A stretch of 64,000 nt of DNA, from assembly GCF_000237925.1 (NCBI RefSeq), contig NC_031497.1, positions 12,012,512 through 12,076,511 on the forward strand, given 5' to 3'. Of this stretch, positions 33,387 to 46,144 are shown piece after piece. The notes below the pieces were generated by a model. That model ran no database searches, had not been told where the DNA came from, and saw nothing but the letters and a program-made list of their open reading frames with translations. Each line of letters begins with the position of its first letter. The first letter of the stretch is position 1. This DNA comes from Schistosoma mansoni. Lineage: Eukaryota; Platyhelminthes; Trematoda; Strigeidida; Schistosomatidae. Both the position numbers and the translations under genes were made by a program.

Positions 33387-35840
33387 TTGAAAGATTCACG
33401 ACAATCCCTCAAGACCTGTTTGGAAAGATCGTTCTCCCTAGGAGTTTTATATGCCAACACTCGTAGTTTAAGACATAAATTCTATGAAATAGGAGCATTA
33501 GTGGACAAATTAAGGCCACTCATTTTAGCTGTGACGGAAACTTGCTTAGTCCATGACTTCAACATTACTCCAGAATTATCCGGATACCAATTCTTGAGAA
33601 GTGATGGACATAGATGCAAGGAAGGAGTTGGCGTCCTTTTATACATAGCCAGTCATATAAATATCTGCTCCCCTGTTTGCGAATCCCGTGATAGTGGAAC
33701 TTGTGAAGTCATTAGCCGTGAGCTCTCTATCGGATGATGTACATTTGTACTCCATGTCATCTATCGCAGCCCAGTCTGCTTAGCTGATGACTTCGCTTTA
33801 GAGCACATTCAGCTATGGAGTGCAAATAACAGATTCTTGATATTGTGAGACTTCAATGTATTTGGCATTAGTTGAGCTGAGATGACCACGAAAGGATCTG
33901 TAAACTCCTTTGATAGTAGGTTCCTGGTAACAGTAATGGAGCATGCATTAGTACAGCATGTATCCAAACCCACACCTTTTGGTGTAAACCAAGGTTCTTC
34001 TCTGTTGGACTTGGCAATTACTCATGCAACTGAAGATGTTGTCAACCTATATGCTCTCCCACCATTAGTGAATAGCGATCATGTTGTTTTGTTATGCACG
34101 CTTAGAGCTAGTGATATGATGTACTATTAGGCCAAGCCCCTCCCAAATGTATGGAGGGCCAACGTATCAGCCATTTGGGAGTGAGATGCTAAGACAGATT
34201 GGCCAGTAGATACTAGCTCATTAGCTGAAGAAGCATGGCCTACATTGAAAGGCGAGTTTAGTTCAACCACATCCTCGTTCATACCATACCTGGTACCACG
34301 TAGACCGAATAATAGTCCACCATGGATAACCAAACAAGTCAAGAAACTTCTTTGACGTAGGAAAAAGCACTGGAATATGTTCATCTCTAGTGGCTTAGAA
34401 CAGCACCAATCCAGTTTTTGTAAGATTGGGAATACTTTTAAGGCGTTAATTTGTAAGACTAGACGGTCATATGAAAAACGATTGGTTAGGGATTGTAACT
34501 ATGGTCCGAAACGGTTATACTCGTATATAAAAACGCGAACTCAGAGAAGTGATGGAATTCCATCACATTTGGTACAGGGAAACCCGTTAATATTGGCAAG
34601 AAATGATACCGAAAAAGCTAAAGTTTTATCGGAATATTTCAGTAAAGTATTTTATATCAGTAATGAGGAACGATCAACGATTCACTGTGATTGTGGCGGC
34701 ATGTTGATAGACCCTGTATTTATTGAGGAAGGTACTGTCGTAAGACTACTTCAGCATCTCAAACCGGATAAGTCTAGTGGTCCTGATGATGTTCATCCCA
34801 GGATTATGAAAGCCCTGTCAAATGTTATTTCTGAACCTTTAGTAATACTGCTTGATATGTCTCTATGACAGGATACCGAGGGTAATGGTAGATAGAGCTT
34901 CCTCATCCTGGGAACCTGTAAAAAGTGGAGTCCATCAAACACAATCCTTGGTCCTCTTCTCTTTTTAATTCATGCCAATGAATTGTCAACTGTAGCTAAG
35001 TTATCCGTTCTATTCTCCGCCGATGACATAAGAGTTTGAAGACCCATATACAGCATGTAGGATAAAATAGTATTACAGAATGATGTCAACTCATTGATGC
35101 CATGGATGGACGAGTGCTCACCAGAAGTGAAATATGAAAAGAGTGTGGTGATGAAATTAAATAACCGTGATGATTTGTATTACTAAACAACCTGTGTATT
35201 CGTGTTATCCAAAGTAAGAAATAATAGAGACTTAGGAGTCATACTAAGAAATGATCTCAAAACTACCAGTCACTGTAAGGCTGCTGCTACAAAAGGCTAT
35301 AGGGCCTTATGGTCTATTAGTAGATCTTTTCAGTATTTAGATGAGGAAATGTTTAGATTATTATACCCGACTTTCATGCGACCATATGTGGAATATGGGA
35401 TTCAAGCAGCGAGTCCTTGTTCCAAATATGAGGCGGATACGTTGGAACGAATCCAACGCCTAGGGACTAAAATGGTAAAAGGTCTTTCTGGCCTATCTCA
35501 TGAAGAGAGACTGCGACGCCTCAACTTATTTCGGTCATCTCACAGTAGAATACGGGGTGATCTAATATTGGCTTATCGTTTCCTGAACAATGACCTTGGA
35601 AGTAATGTCTTATCTTTTCCTTCTGTCTAGGACTGATCATTTGAGAGGACATTCAAAGAAGTTTCGAAAACGGAGATAAAATGGTCTACGTCTGGAGTAT
35701 TGTTTCTCGCACTGATTGGTGAGTTACTGGAATTCTCTACCAGAACACAAAATATCAGGACTTTCAAGTAATATATTCAAAAGGAGATTTGACCTTGACA
35801 ATGTTACAAACTGCAAGGATTGATACAGGTCAATAGATCT
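33387..35840 (+). mobile_element. CR1-like ORF2 with deleted RT core
   Basis: Endonuclease: GVLYANTRSLRHKFYEIG, LILAVTETCL, then after a frameshift VIYRSPVCLADDF, SLLDLAITHATEDVV and NSDHVVL. RT fingers: 34377-34868 (LQHLKPDKSSGPDDVHPRIM). The next recognisable part is WEPVKSGVHQTQSL (about 34905) and LFSADDIRV-like DNA near 35015. The palm segment of roughly 100 residues between them is absent. The C-terminus 35202-35630 (NRDLGVILRNDLK, LLYPTFMRPYVEYGIQAASP, RLRRLNLFRSSHSRIRGDLI) is well preserved. Confidence 0.82.
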
Positions 35841-38221
35841 CCCATCCTTATTACTGAAGACTGAATATCAAAACGCTGGAACACAGATCTTTGCTGGGTT
35901 TTACTGTTACAAAAGATTGGTCATTGATAATTGCAACTCATTCGAGATGTGCGCTTCCAGCTATTAGCTCTGACTGTCGGGTCGTCTTACTTTTGTGCTT
36001 GTCTTGTTCGTAATTGTTGTACATCTTTTTTATTACTTAATGTAAGTTATTACTATGTGCTAATCCAGTTTTTGATTCGCCGTTTCTTCAACTCTTCAAG
36101 CTCTACTTTTGCTTAAGCCCCTGAAATCCAAAGGATGATACATAGTCTGAGGTAAAGAACAAATTGTTAGAGGAAACCCAGAGATTTCTCCAGAATAGGT
36201 AGATTGGCTCCCTTCAGGCTGGAACCAAACCCGTCGAATGCCGAATGCTGCACGTCTCGTATATATTTTTAACCCGGAGATCGAATTTCTGATTATTGGC
36301 TTATCATAAAACTTTATTTACGGGCCTGGTTACCTTACTTTTTTCAGTGAAGACTAGCAAACATTAGAGGTAAATGAAAGCGTTATTCGGTGAGACCATA
36401 ATTTACCAACGACCTTTGAGCGACGCTAGAGTGACCTTGAAAATGTCCACATACTAACTAGGATGGAATGAGGGTTGTGAATCAGGGTGAGAAACTAGAA
36501 GTAGGGGCGAGGCTATAATTTATAGTCTCGCCGAATTGGGATTTACAGTTCACGGTTTTGGCTAGAGATTAGATATATGGTTTTCATCATGAACTGACAT
36601 CGGCTATAATGCCAAAATTATATATAGCCAAATGTATGGATAAATTTCGCCCCAGAATCCAAGACTCGTTATCTTATATCTGATTAGTTCGTCCACAAAT
36701 TATGTTCTCACGTGATATTCTATGGCTTTTCTTTATGTGAAGTTAGTGCACATATAGTGGTAAATGCCTAAAAACTATAGTCCTTTTCTCTTACCTAGTT
36801 TGTTATACAACTCTTTCCAGGGATTCTCCAGTGAGGCGAAATTTCTCAAGATTGACACCCTGTCCTCATAAATATCCACTTTCCCTAAGACCAACTAAAT
36901 CATGAGAATTAGGGCAATTTTTAGTATTGCTGGTCCTGAATACAGGGGAAATAGTGGATGCTGTTCCTTTGTATACAAAAATATTTAATGTACGACGTTT
37001 TTGATGGGAGGCAGAGGCCCCAAGCTCCCGACTTTAAGACAAAGTTGATCAATGAAAACATATGTTTCAACACAATTCAAAATCTATTCATTAATGGTTG
37101 TTAGTCAGGTCTTTGCCATACTTGTAAGTCTTGTGTGATAAATCTACTCATGAATGATCAACTTAGTAGCACCTGAGTATATTAAATGTATGGTACCTAG
37201 AGCAAAAGTGTCCAGTAGATTTATGATGTACTTCGTTCCTATCCCCGATTCCCAGACTTTTTGGACAATTTGTTTAATTTTTGAGAAGCCATACTTGAGT
37301 TTTCAGGATAATGCCACTAAAAACTGAAATTTCCTCTAGTTATGCATTCTTTTTGACATGCGCATGCTTTGAGTAAACCTATTGAACCTCGTTGGGAAAT
37401 CTTCGGAACCTATAAGAACCTCGAATCTCCCCAAATTTTTGGGAACCCTTTAAGGCTTGTTTAGCAATCCGCAGAATCTTCACTTTCCTTTGCTTACAGT
37501 TGGAATCGCGTTTCATCTATTTCACATCATTCAAAAACTGGTTGTTTATTATTTACCACATTAACATGTTCAATGACCCACCTTTATACATAGAACCAAT
37601 AAAATATGTGACTTGCCATATTCTACAATAAACAATCAAGTGAACGATTCTTATAAAAAATCTACGGGGCCACATTCACAGTTTATTCACGTTATCAAAT
37701 TAGTTCTATCTTGTCAGCACTTGTAATATCTTCCGCTATATTTATGCATCGCCACAGTTACATGGCTGATGTGTTAGAAATAGTATTGTATGTTAATTTA
37801 AAATAAGGATTTATACAAATTTCTGGGATAAATGCTTTCTTCATTTTGTTTACACTTGGAGATATTTGTGGATTTCCTGTTCCATTCCAATTGTTGTCCG
37901 TAGTATTCTGCAAATATTGAAACGTTAGTCGTAATCAGTACAGAAGTAGTATAAGTACTGTTCTGATAACATGAAGAAATGTCTGATGTAATGGCATTCA
38001 CGAAACCTGAATATCACGCGTTTTCGACAGAATGCCGCTAGCAAGTGACTATGGAAACATATGAAGTGTAAGGATAATTATGACACAATGTGTATGTAAT
38101 TAATAGTTTACAGTGACGTCAGTGAGTAATTCTGAAGCCAGCTAAAAGATGAAAATATGCAGTTATTATCAGTTTCTACATAAGTCTATGAACGCATACA
38201 CACAAGCAACAGTACATTTTA
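35841..38221. other. Intergenic, one diverged repeat, otherwise nothing recognised
   Basis: Apart from 36395-36640 I see no TE protein, RNA or gene in this 2.4 kb. Confidence 0.4.
36395..36640 (+). repeat. Diverged dispersed repeat, copy 2
   Basis: Partner of 7330-7540. Blocks ACGACCTTTGAGCGACGCTA, GGGATTTACAG, GCTAGAGATTAGATATATGG and GACATCGGCTATAATGCCAAA are in the same order. Confidence 0.45.
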
Positions 38222-41200
38222 ATTTTATTTATTTATTTAAACACATATATTGGTACAAAAGGGCACCAGATACATATGCGCCACACAAAATAATGAAAGT
38301 AGGAAGAGAAGGGATGAAAAGATAAGGCGGACTGAAATGTACAACCAGAAGACTCTTTCAGTTAAGAAAGTTAGAACCACTCTTTATGTAGAAAGTAAAA
38401 GAAGGTTGCAGCAAGTTCGCCACTGGCTTCTATTCTGAGCCATATCTGATAACGTCTCTAGCCACTGTGTTGCACCATCTCTCGGACCCCAGCCAGAGAG
38501 TCATGAAGGACCAACAGAAGCTAGCCCTTTGCAGCTTTCTTTCATGCCACGACACCATGTCATACACTGACCTCCTCTCCGCTTTTTCCAACCAGTCCCA
38601 GAGTCGGCAAATAATGCACGACGTGGAAGTCTCTGGGACGACATTCGTAAAACATGTCCAAGCCATCGAAGTCGGTGTTTCAAGATGGTGACACCAATTG
38701 AATTATCGTCTCTGCGCCCGAACACACGATGCCGAACCTCTGCATTACTAACATGGTGTTGCCACTGTATGTCAGCAATCCTTCGGAGACAACGATGATC
38801 GAACACAGAGAGTCATCTAACATCCTCAACTCGGAGAGGCCAGGTTTCACAAGCATAGAGCAAAACTGCTCTCACCGACGCGTTGTAGATCCGACCTTTC
38901 ACAGCCAGACTAACATCACGAAGGCGCCAAAGATGGCCCAGATTGGCATAAGCCGCTCTGGCTTTCCTTATACGTGCATCGATCTCATCACTCACGCCAC
39001 CACCAGCACTTATATAGCTACCTAGATACACTAACTTCTCAACTACTTCAATCTGCTCACCATCTAGGGTGAGTACAGGATGAGAATCCTGCCAGTCTTG
39101 TAGGAGTACTTTGCACTTGGAGGGTGCAAAGCACATGCCGTACCTGCGGACACTGATTGACAACTGATTAAGTGTGGATTGCATGGTTTGGGCATTATCG
39201 CACAGTAAGACAATATCATCCGCATACTCGAGGTCGAGAAGTCGTTCTCCAGGCAACATATCCACGCCGCCATTACTTACATCCATCAGAGCTGTTTCCA
39301 GGATGTCATCGATGGCAAAGTTGAAGAGGAATGGTGAGATCGGGCAACCCTGCCTAACCCCACTGCTCGAATGGAACAAGGGAGAAAGGTGGTTGTATGC
39401 CCTCACTCTGCCTGAGGTGTTCGTATACAGGGCCTTTAAGATGTTAATGAACTTCTCAGGCACACCCTTCTTCAATAGACAATCCCAGAGAACAGTCCTG
39501 TCCAACGAATCGAAGGCAACCCTGATATCAAGAAACACTACGATTGTTGGCCTGCGATAAGTATGACGGTGTTCTAACATTTGGCGGAGGGTGAAGATGT
39601 GATCAATGCATCCTCGACCAGAACGAAAACCAGCCTGCTCCTCGCGAGTCAATCGTTCTCGGCTTTTAAACAACCTACGAAGAATGACAGAAGCCAATAG
39701 TTTGGACGCAATCGGAAGTAGACTTATCCCCCGATAGTTATTACAGGAACAACGTGAACCCTTTCTAAAGATAGGGACGACTATCGACTCATTCCATGAT
39801 GTTGGAACACTTTCTTGCTCCCAAACCTTTGCAAACAACACCGTCAGTTCCTTAGTCAGAAAGTCACCACCATCTTTAAAAAGAGCCGGAGATAAGTCAT
39901 CTGGGCCAGGTGATTTGTAGCGCTTCAAGAGTTGGAGTTCCTTGCGGACTTCCGCCTCGTTTGGTGGATCAGTCGTCACCGGCCATGGGGGGCAGGACAA
40001 ACTGGTTGATGTTGCCGGAGCAGCAGGCCAGTTGAACTGCCCTTCGAAAAATTCTGCCCATCGTCCAAGACGTCGAGAGATGTTAGTGATTGGCATCCCA
40101 TCATCCTCGTAGATCGTCTCACTCACACCAGAATTCTTGCTGCCAGTGGCTCGGATGAGTTGGAAGAGCTTCCGGCAGTTACCAGATGCAGCTGCTGCTT
40201 CCATCTCATTAGCACGCTCCGACCACCAGGCTTCTCGGTCCTTACGCAAGCTTTGCCCAATTTCATTACGTAAGAGCCTTCGTTTGTGGTCAAACTCACG
40301 GTCACCCGGAGTAGACCGACGGGCTTCCATCAGTTGTAAGGAGCCAGAAGAAACCCAGTGCTTGTAAGCGGGACGTTTCGCGAAGCCGCAAGCGGCTTTA
40401 CTCGCCATTTTCATGGCGTCGTGAAGATGCGACCAATGCTCATCTATACTTTTCGATGGGATGGTAGCTAGACTAGAGGCTAGCTCCGCTCGATACTTAC
40501 TTGCAACAGAAGTTGCAGCCAGTTTACTAACATCGATCCGTTGGTGGTGGTCAATCCTTCGGCCACTGAAAAGTAAGGTGAGATTGGCGCAGACCAGGGC
40601 ATGATCAGACTCCAGATAGGTACTCCAAAAGGGGCGGCAGTCTTGTACACAACCACGCCAGCGGTAGCTGATCGCGATGTGATCAATCTGAGTCCAGGCT
40701 TGGGATGCAGAGGGAGGACGCCAGGTGGCACACCGGCGATGACTGTGCCGGAAGTTAGTGCTGGCCAGAAACAGGTTGTGGTCTGTGCACAGTTGCAGCA
40801 AACGGTCCCCGTTATCTGTCCTGCGACCAACAAGTCCCCATCGGCCACCTAAACGACTCTCTTCTGTGCCTAGACGCCCGACCTGAGCATTCAAGTCTCC
40901 GGCTAATACTACAATATCTGTCGAACGCGCTTTCTGGAGAAGAACTGTTAACTGGTGGTAAAACTCATCCTTGATTGCATCCGGGCTGCAATCTGTCGGG
41001 GCATAGGCGGAGATGACGAAAAGACACCGTTTCTCACGCCGGTTTCTTCTCACTTTGATGGAACTTTCTAATCTAACAGCACATAACCGACTGTTAATGG
41101 GGATCCAATCGATTAGTGCTGCCTCAGCTCTAGCGCTTAGTGCAACACCAACGCCTGCAAGACCGGACGAAGATGCCACAGGATCCCCGGATAAGCGCAC

Positions 41201-42110
41201 GTGAAACAAGCTTTTCGAAGCGACAGATGGAGAACGAATTTGTAGTACTTCACTAGAGTCTTGAATACGGGTCTCGGATAGACAGCAAATATCAACATTA
41301 AGACTTTCTAAAGACAGCCAGCCCTATCTGTTGTCCGATCTGCATTAGTGTGCGAACGTTGAAGGAAGCCAGCTTGAACGGCGTACGTGGTTTCAGAAAG
41401 ACTGCTTCAGTATTCGTAATCGGTGGAAGCATTCACTTTCAACCAGACAGTGACTGGAGATCGTTTAGATAGGACAGACTTTCCACCATGGGCGAGCTAC
41501 TGCATAAGTTGGAAAGGAAGGATACACAATTTGGGAATAAAGGGAGTGAAAAAGCGACGTAGTAAATAATAGTAATAATAATGATAATAATGGTAATAAT
41601 AATAATAGTGTAAATTGTCTTGCTTCTAATATGAGCGAGAATAGTATCGTCAATAGAATTCATCATTTCATTTATTTGTGTGTGGGCTGTGATACTGCCC
41701 GGGTGCCCAAACTGAAGCAGGTGGTTTTCTTAGGGGGCCACACCCGGAGCCTTTGACCTAAAGGTCTGATCCACAAGGCAGTGGAGCATCGTGAGGAGAT
41801 GCAGTCCCATGGTAGCCGGTGACCAACAGCAGGTTCATTCGCCATTCGTTCCATCAGGATCCTGGAGCCCATGTGCACCATTGGTTTGGAATCAGGGTTT
41901 TCCAACTCCCCTAGGTGGACTTTCCATGTCCACCAACCCGGTTAAAGCGCCGGACATTCGCTTTTCGTCCTCTCACTTTCGTAAACAACAATAAGGCCAC
42001 GAGAAGGCAGTGAGTAGGACTTCCCTGGCAGAGGCTATATATTCGCTGGCCATGTGAGAGCATTTCGAGAGGGAGAGTGGACTCTCCCCACTCTCGGCCG
42101 TACCAGGGCA
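38222..42110 (-). mobile_element. RTE-clade retrotransposon (SR3/Perere-3-like), near full length
   Basis: Minus-strand order: a GC-rich 5' leader of about 700 nt (42110-41440) with a TTA-type trinucleotide microsatellite near 41555-41605, one ORF (41440-38440), then a short 3' region ending in T/A-rich tandem units (ATTTATTTATTTA) at about 38222. Three older copies or fragments of the same family lie at 5440, 43330 and 51110. No clear target duplication was found by eye. Confidence 0.85.
38440..41440 (-). pseudogene. RTE ORF: AP endonuclease and reverse transcriptase, three lesions
   Basis: The main open part is 41209-38813 (798 codons). Upstream, LASFNVRTLMQIGQQ joins after a frameshift near 41318 to NVDICCLSETRIQDSS. 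Endonuclease blocks: VVLAGDLNAQVGRLG and LESDHALVCANL. RT blocks: LKRYKSPGPDDLSPALF, NYRGISLLPIASKLL, EQAGFRSGRGCIDHIFTLRQ, FLDIRVAFDSLDRTVLW, GVRQGCPISPFLFNFAIDDI and EYADDIVLLCD (catalytic ADD intact). A TGA at 38813-38815 interrupts the C-terminus, which resumes in frame (FDHRCLRRIADIQWQ, RLRWLGHVLRMS), and the last 20 or so residues need another frameshift near 38505. A fairly young but dead copy. Confidence 0.88.
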
Positions 42111-43329
42111 TTTGGGGGCAATTGCATTATGCTTACATTTTTCTTGGATTATCATACACATGTGGTTTATCTCTCGCGTTGTGCAAGAAAGCCTGGCTCT
42201 TAACACCCACTGCTTTTGTTGTCTTTTGCAGGACAGATAGCACTTTTGAGCTGTGTATACAAAACCAAAAATGTTTGTTTCTCTTGAACTACTGCTAATT
42301 ATTTTGTAGAATCTGTAATTACTTATGCCCATTTTGCTTTTAGTTCCACGTAAGGCATAAGTAGACGTTGGCACATAAGCTAATATCGCCTTCATTGGAT
42401 TACGAAGGTCACTGTCTCAATCTTTGTAAACAATTGTCGTAACTTACGGACTGATGAAGGAAGTTTTGTTCCTGTAATGCAGCTTCCAAATGCTAAGTCC
42501 TTTGTGTGCTTTCAGTAAAAATTCCAAGTTATCAGAACCTATGATGCAAGTAGTTTTGACTTTGACAGCGGTGGATAGGCGTCGAGTGTACGCTTTTATT
42601 TTGCTGATCTGATTCGACAGGTCACTGGCTGCCTTAACAAGTAGTGAAAATCGGGTATCACAAGTATGGGACCTATTGTCGTAAAGTTAATTACTAAGAA
42701 TTATTTGTTAACAATGTGAAATTTAGATAGGAAAGGTGGGGGTAAGCACCACTGTTTTGTAAAGAGTGGTTTGTAAACATGCACTTAATATATACTTAGT
42801 TATCGACGAGAAGTTACCGGTTAAGATACTGACGACCAGAGACCCAACGGAAATGCATCCAGCATTTATTTTAGCAGCCTATAATCCTTCCAAGGTGTAC
42901 AAGTAGTCATTGTGTTTTCTTGACACTATGACAACCTTTTATTTACACGGGATTATCAATTTACCTTTTAGGATTTCCAGACTGACATAGCGTGTCATCT
43001 GGGTATGTGTAAACAGCATTGTAACCGAGGACTTCTGTAAATGTCACCATTAATCCGTCAGTTACCTATAAGTTGTCTTAAAGGAAGATATTTTATGTAT
43101 TCACAACTCACTGCAATAATGCACTACAGTTCATGTTCTCAACAAGCACCCATCGTCCAGATCAACACAATCCATAACGTCTTTAAATCTAACATTTTCT
43201 CTATAGACAAAAAGTTGCTTGTTCAGTAGCCAGTTGCTGGGGCTCATCAGTATTTACTTCCTCTTATCGTTGACGACGACTTTGGATTGATATTAAAATT
43301 CAATGTCGTGGCGTTATACAATCTCAAAA
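42111..43329. other. Nothing recognised
   Basis: No gene or TE protein seen; short ORFs unsupported. Confidence 0.35.
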
Positions 43330-45040
43330 TGTTGCCCCCCCCAATGCTCTGGTACGGGCGAGGGTGGGGAGAGTCTGCCAAAGAGTGAATATGTGGTCTA
43401 TGCACTCATGTTAAGGAGGACTTTTGTCCCTTCCTATAGACTCGAACGATCAGCGGTCGAGACCAATTAGATTAGATTACATCTAGTTCTCAGATTTTAC
43501 CTTAGATTTCAGTTATTCTGACTTCTCAGACTGGACCACCACTCTTAATGATTTCAGGGATGAGTCGACCAGGCGCTGCTGCTCTCTTTAGATTATTTGT
43601 AGCCTTTCCAACCTCACTAAGAGTTGGAGAACCTACATCACTTCTCCATTCAGGTTGTTTGTAAATAGTGGGTCACTAAAATGTGGCTGTAGGTCAGTTG
43701 AACTGTCTTCTGCCCATCGATCTAATCTTCCGCATTGAGAGGGAATATTAGTCCCGTTTTTTTCTGAGATGGTTTCACTAATAGCCGAATTTTTAATACC
43801 AGTTTCCTTGATAAGTCTTAACGGTTGTCTACTGTTAACTACCTCCTCTGCCTTTTTCGGCTTTTGTTACCCACTATTGCTCACGATCGCTGCATGGGCT
43901 TTTTGTCAGCCTATATTTAAGCTGCCTCCGCTCTTCATCGTGTTCGAAGCTGAACGAGATAAGTTTCCGATCATCTATCAATTTCATGGACACCGCTGAA
44001 ATCCACTGATTTTTCTTAACCTTTTGGTTTAGGTTGCTAGTAGATATCACTACTGTTTCTACAGCTTTTTTGGATAATATACCAATCTAACTCGTGGTGG
44101 ATATCACTTTCATGGTCGGCTTGTTCCTTCCCTAGTTGTTCTTGTAATATAATCTTAACTTTTTCACTATTAAGCTGAACTCTGAAGGGTTTTCTTTCTG
44201 TGACTTTTTTTAAATCGTGCCGATTTTATATGGTAACAAGGTCAGGTCAAATCAATGACCGTACCTGGATCCAGTATGTGCGTTTCCGTGACGCTGCATC
44301 CGTCGATGGCGCGAGATTCTAGAGCTCCTGATAGAAAAGCCTATTTTCCTACCTGACACAAGGTTCGAACATTAAAAGCTCCAACATTTAGTTTACAACG
44401 TGGTTTCAGGAGACCATGAATAAGGTTTTGTGAACTTCAATCATTAACATTGGTACCGCGTGGTGATAAAGATAAATGAGAAAGGTTAGCCTTAGAAATG
44501 GGAGAATTATTAAGAGGTGACGGAGTGATTCGATTATCAGCAAAATAATCTCAGGTGCTGACAGGTTTGAGGATGATCGTCACTTCTCCGTCGACCACAC
44601 CGTGGAAGGGTAGTTTTTTTCTTGAGGAGCCTGAAAAAGCTGAATTAGTGGTAGTATTAGCTACCTGAGAGCGTAACCTCAGAGCCCACAGAAGAACTGC
44701 TTGAGGCCGGTCGCGAAAGACTTTTTTGTGGAAAATTTCTGATCTGTTGGCTCCGTACTTTAAAGGCCTTATGGCGGGAGACGGAAATCCGTGGTGTAAG
44801 GTGTGACATTCCTAGGATCAGGCGTTTTCAACTCCTTCCGTTGTGAGAGGCGAGCATTGCTGCAGATGCGGGTTGTCCATGGGAAACGCTGCTGTACACT
44901 CAACAGTATGACTTCAGCCTTGGGCCTTGTGTTACTGCTTTTAGTCTTGACGCTCTTCCACCAACCTACATGGCAAGTACAACCTGAAGGAAAATGCTTT
45001 CCAACCAGTATAGCTCGGTTGTGTTATCACGATTGGTAGG
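43330..45040 (-). mobile_element. Decayed second RTE copy (SR3/Perere-3-like)
   Basis: On the minus strand, 44400-44270 reads LNVGAFNVRTLCQVGK and TETHILDPG, the start of the endonuclease. 43860-43690 reads LRLIKETGIKNSAISETI and GRLDRWAED, the linker before RT. DNA near 43380-43410 matches the CIDHIFTL block of the RT. The 5' leader is recognisable near 44850 (GAGCATTGCTGCAGATGC). At 43330-43372 a short stretch of the family's leader appears in the opposite orientation, so this locus may contain two overlapping insertions. Confidence 0.65.
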
Positions 45041-46144
45041 CCCAACCACCACGTCAAAATAGTAGCTACGGTCGGGATCGCACTAAAGTATATCACATAA
45101 TAAACGCCTTCAAAACGTGATGTCTTCCAATTTAGGAAAACGTATGTGGGATGTGGATAGTAATATCGTAGAGTTGGAGTTAAAATACACTTAAAAATTA
45201 CGTATGTTCAAGTAATCTACATACACTCGTGGCTAACTACTGAACATTTAAGTTGTCTGCTCTACTGCGAGCAAACAACCCGGCCTGGAAATCAGAAAGG
45301 TCAAAACCTAATTATGTTCTCTCCCCACTTTAGTTTGCGTGATCAAGCCAGGACTTTCATTTGCTATAACTATGTTATTAGGCCTAATAGTAGGAAACGT
45401 CGAGTCTCTACACGTGATAACTTCTTTTGAGAAACCATAACCTACAAGAGACTCAGTCACTAGGTGGTGCCAAATGATGTGTCGATCGATACATCGTCCG
45501 ATACTTTCGTCTACAAATGTTTTATTTTCGTTCCAATAGGGTAATCAGTTCAGTCTCATCTTAATCTCAAGTCACATACTTAGATTTTCCAACCACATGT
45601 TCATTGTACTTTTCCAGGTGTAGATGGACATACTAAAAATAGTCTATATCTGAGTTTAAACAATGTGCAGCCCGAACACATTCGGACAGAACTAATCAGT
45701 CAATCAATTATTTACCTAAATTATTGTGTCATAGATTTAAATCTTGTTCCATCTGTTTCAGTTTCGCCAGCCAGGTAGTTTCATAAGTCCATATACTCGA
45801 GGTATAATTTAAATCTGCACTGGGTTGATAAGTTGATTCAAAAGATCACTGGGTGGTATTGTGCATTTTTTGTGGATAATCGCTGGTGAAAAATACCAAC
45901 TTATGACGATGCAGAGATATAGTACTTCTAGGTTTGTAATGTACCTCCAGCTTATTAAAGCTTGTATTAATTGAATTTCTTCAAGTATGTAACGTAACAA
46001 GCAGGTCAGAACTGTCATCCTTTATAATATCGCATCTTTCGTTACTTGGTTACTCACCAGTTTACTTGTTTCCTTGTTTTAGAATCTGGAAGTAAATTCC
46101 AATTGTAACTATTGAAATAAAGGGAAAACAAAGTTCTCTGAGAT
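45041..46144. other. Upstream of MARCHF5, nothing recognised
   Basis: Should include the MARCHF5 promoter and 5' UTR. No TATA box or spliced-leader acceptor stands out convincingly. Confidence 0.4.

Noticed and set aside
39174-41204. Plus-strand ORFs (for example 39174-39560, 40601-40852)
   Set aside because: Antisense shadows of the 798-codon RTE ORF.
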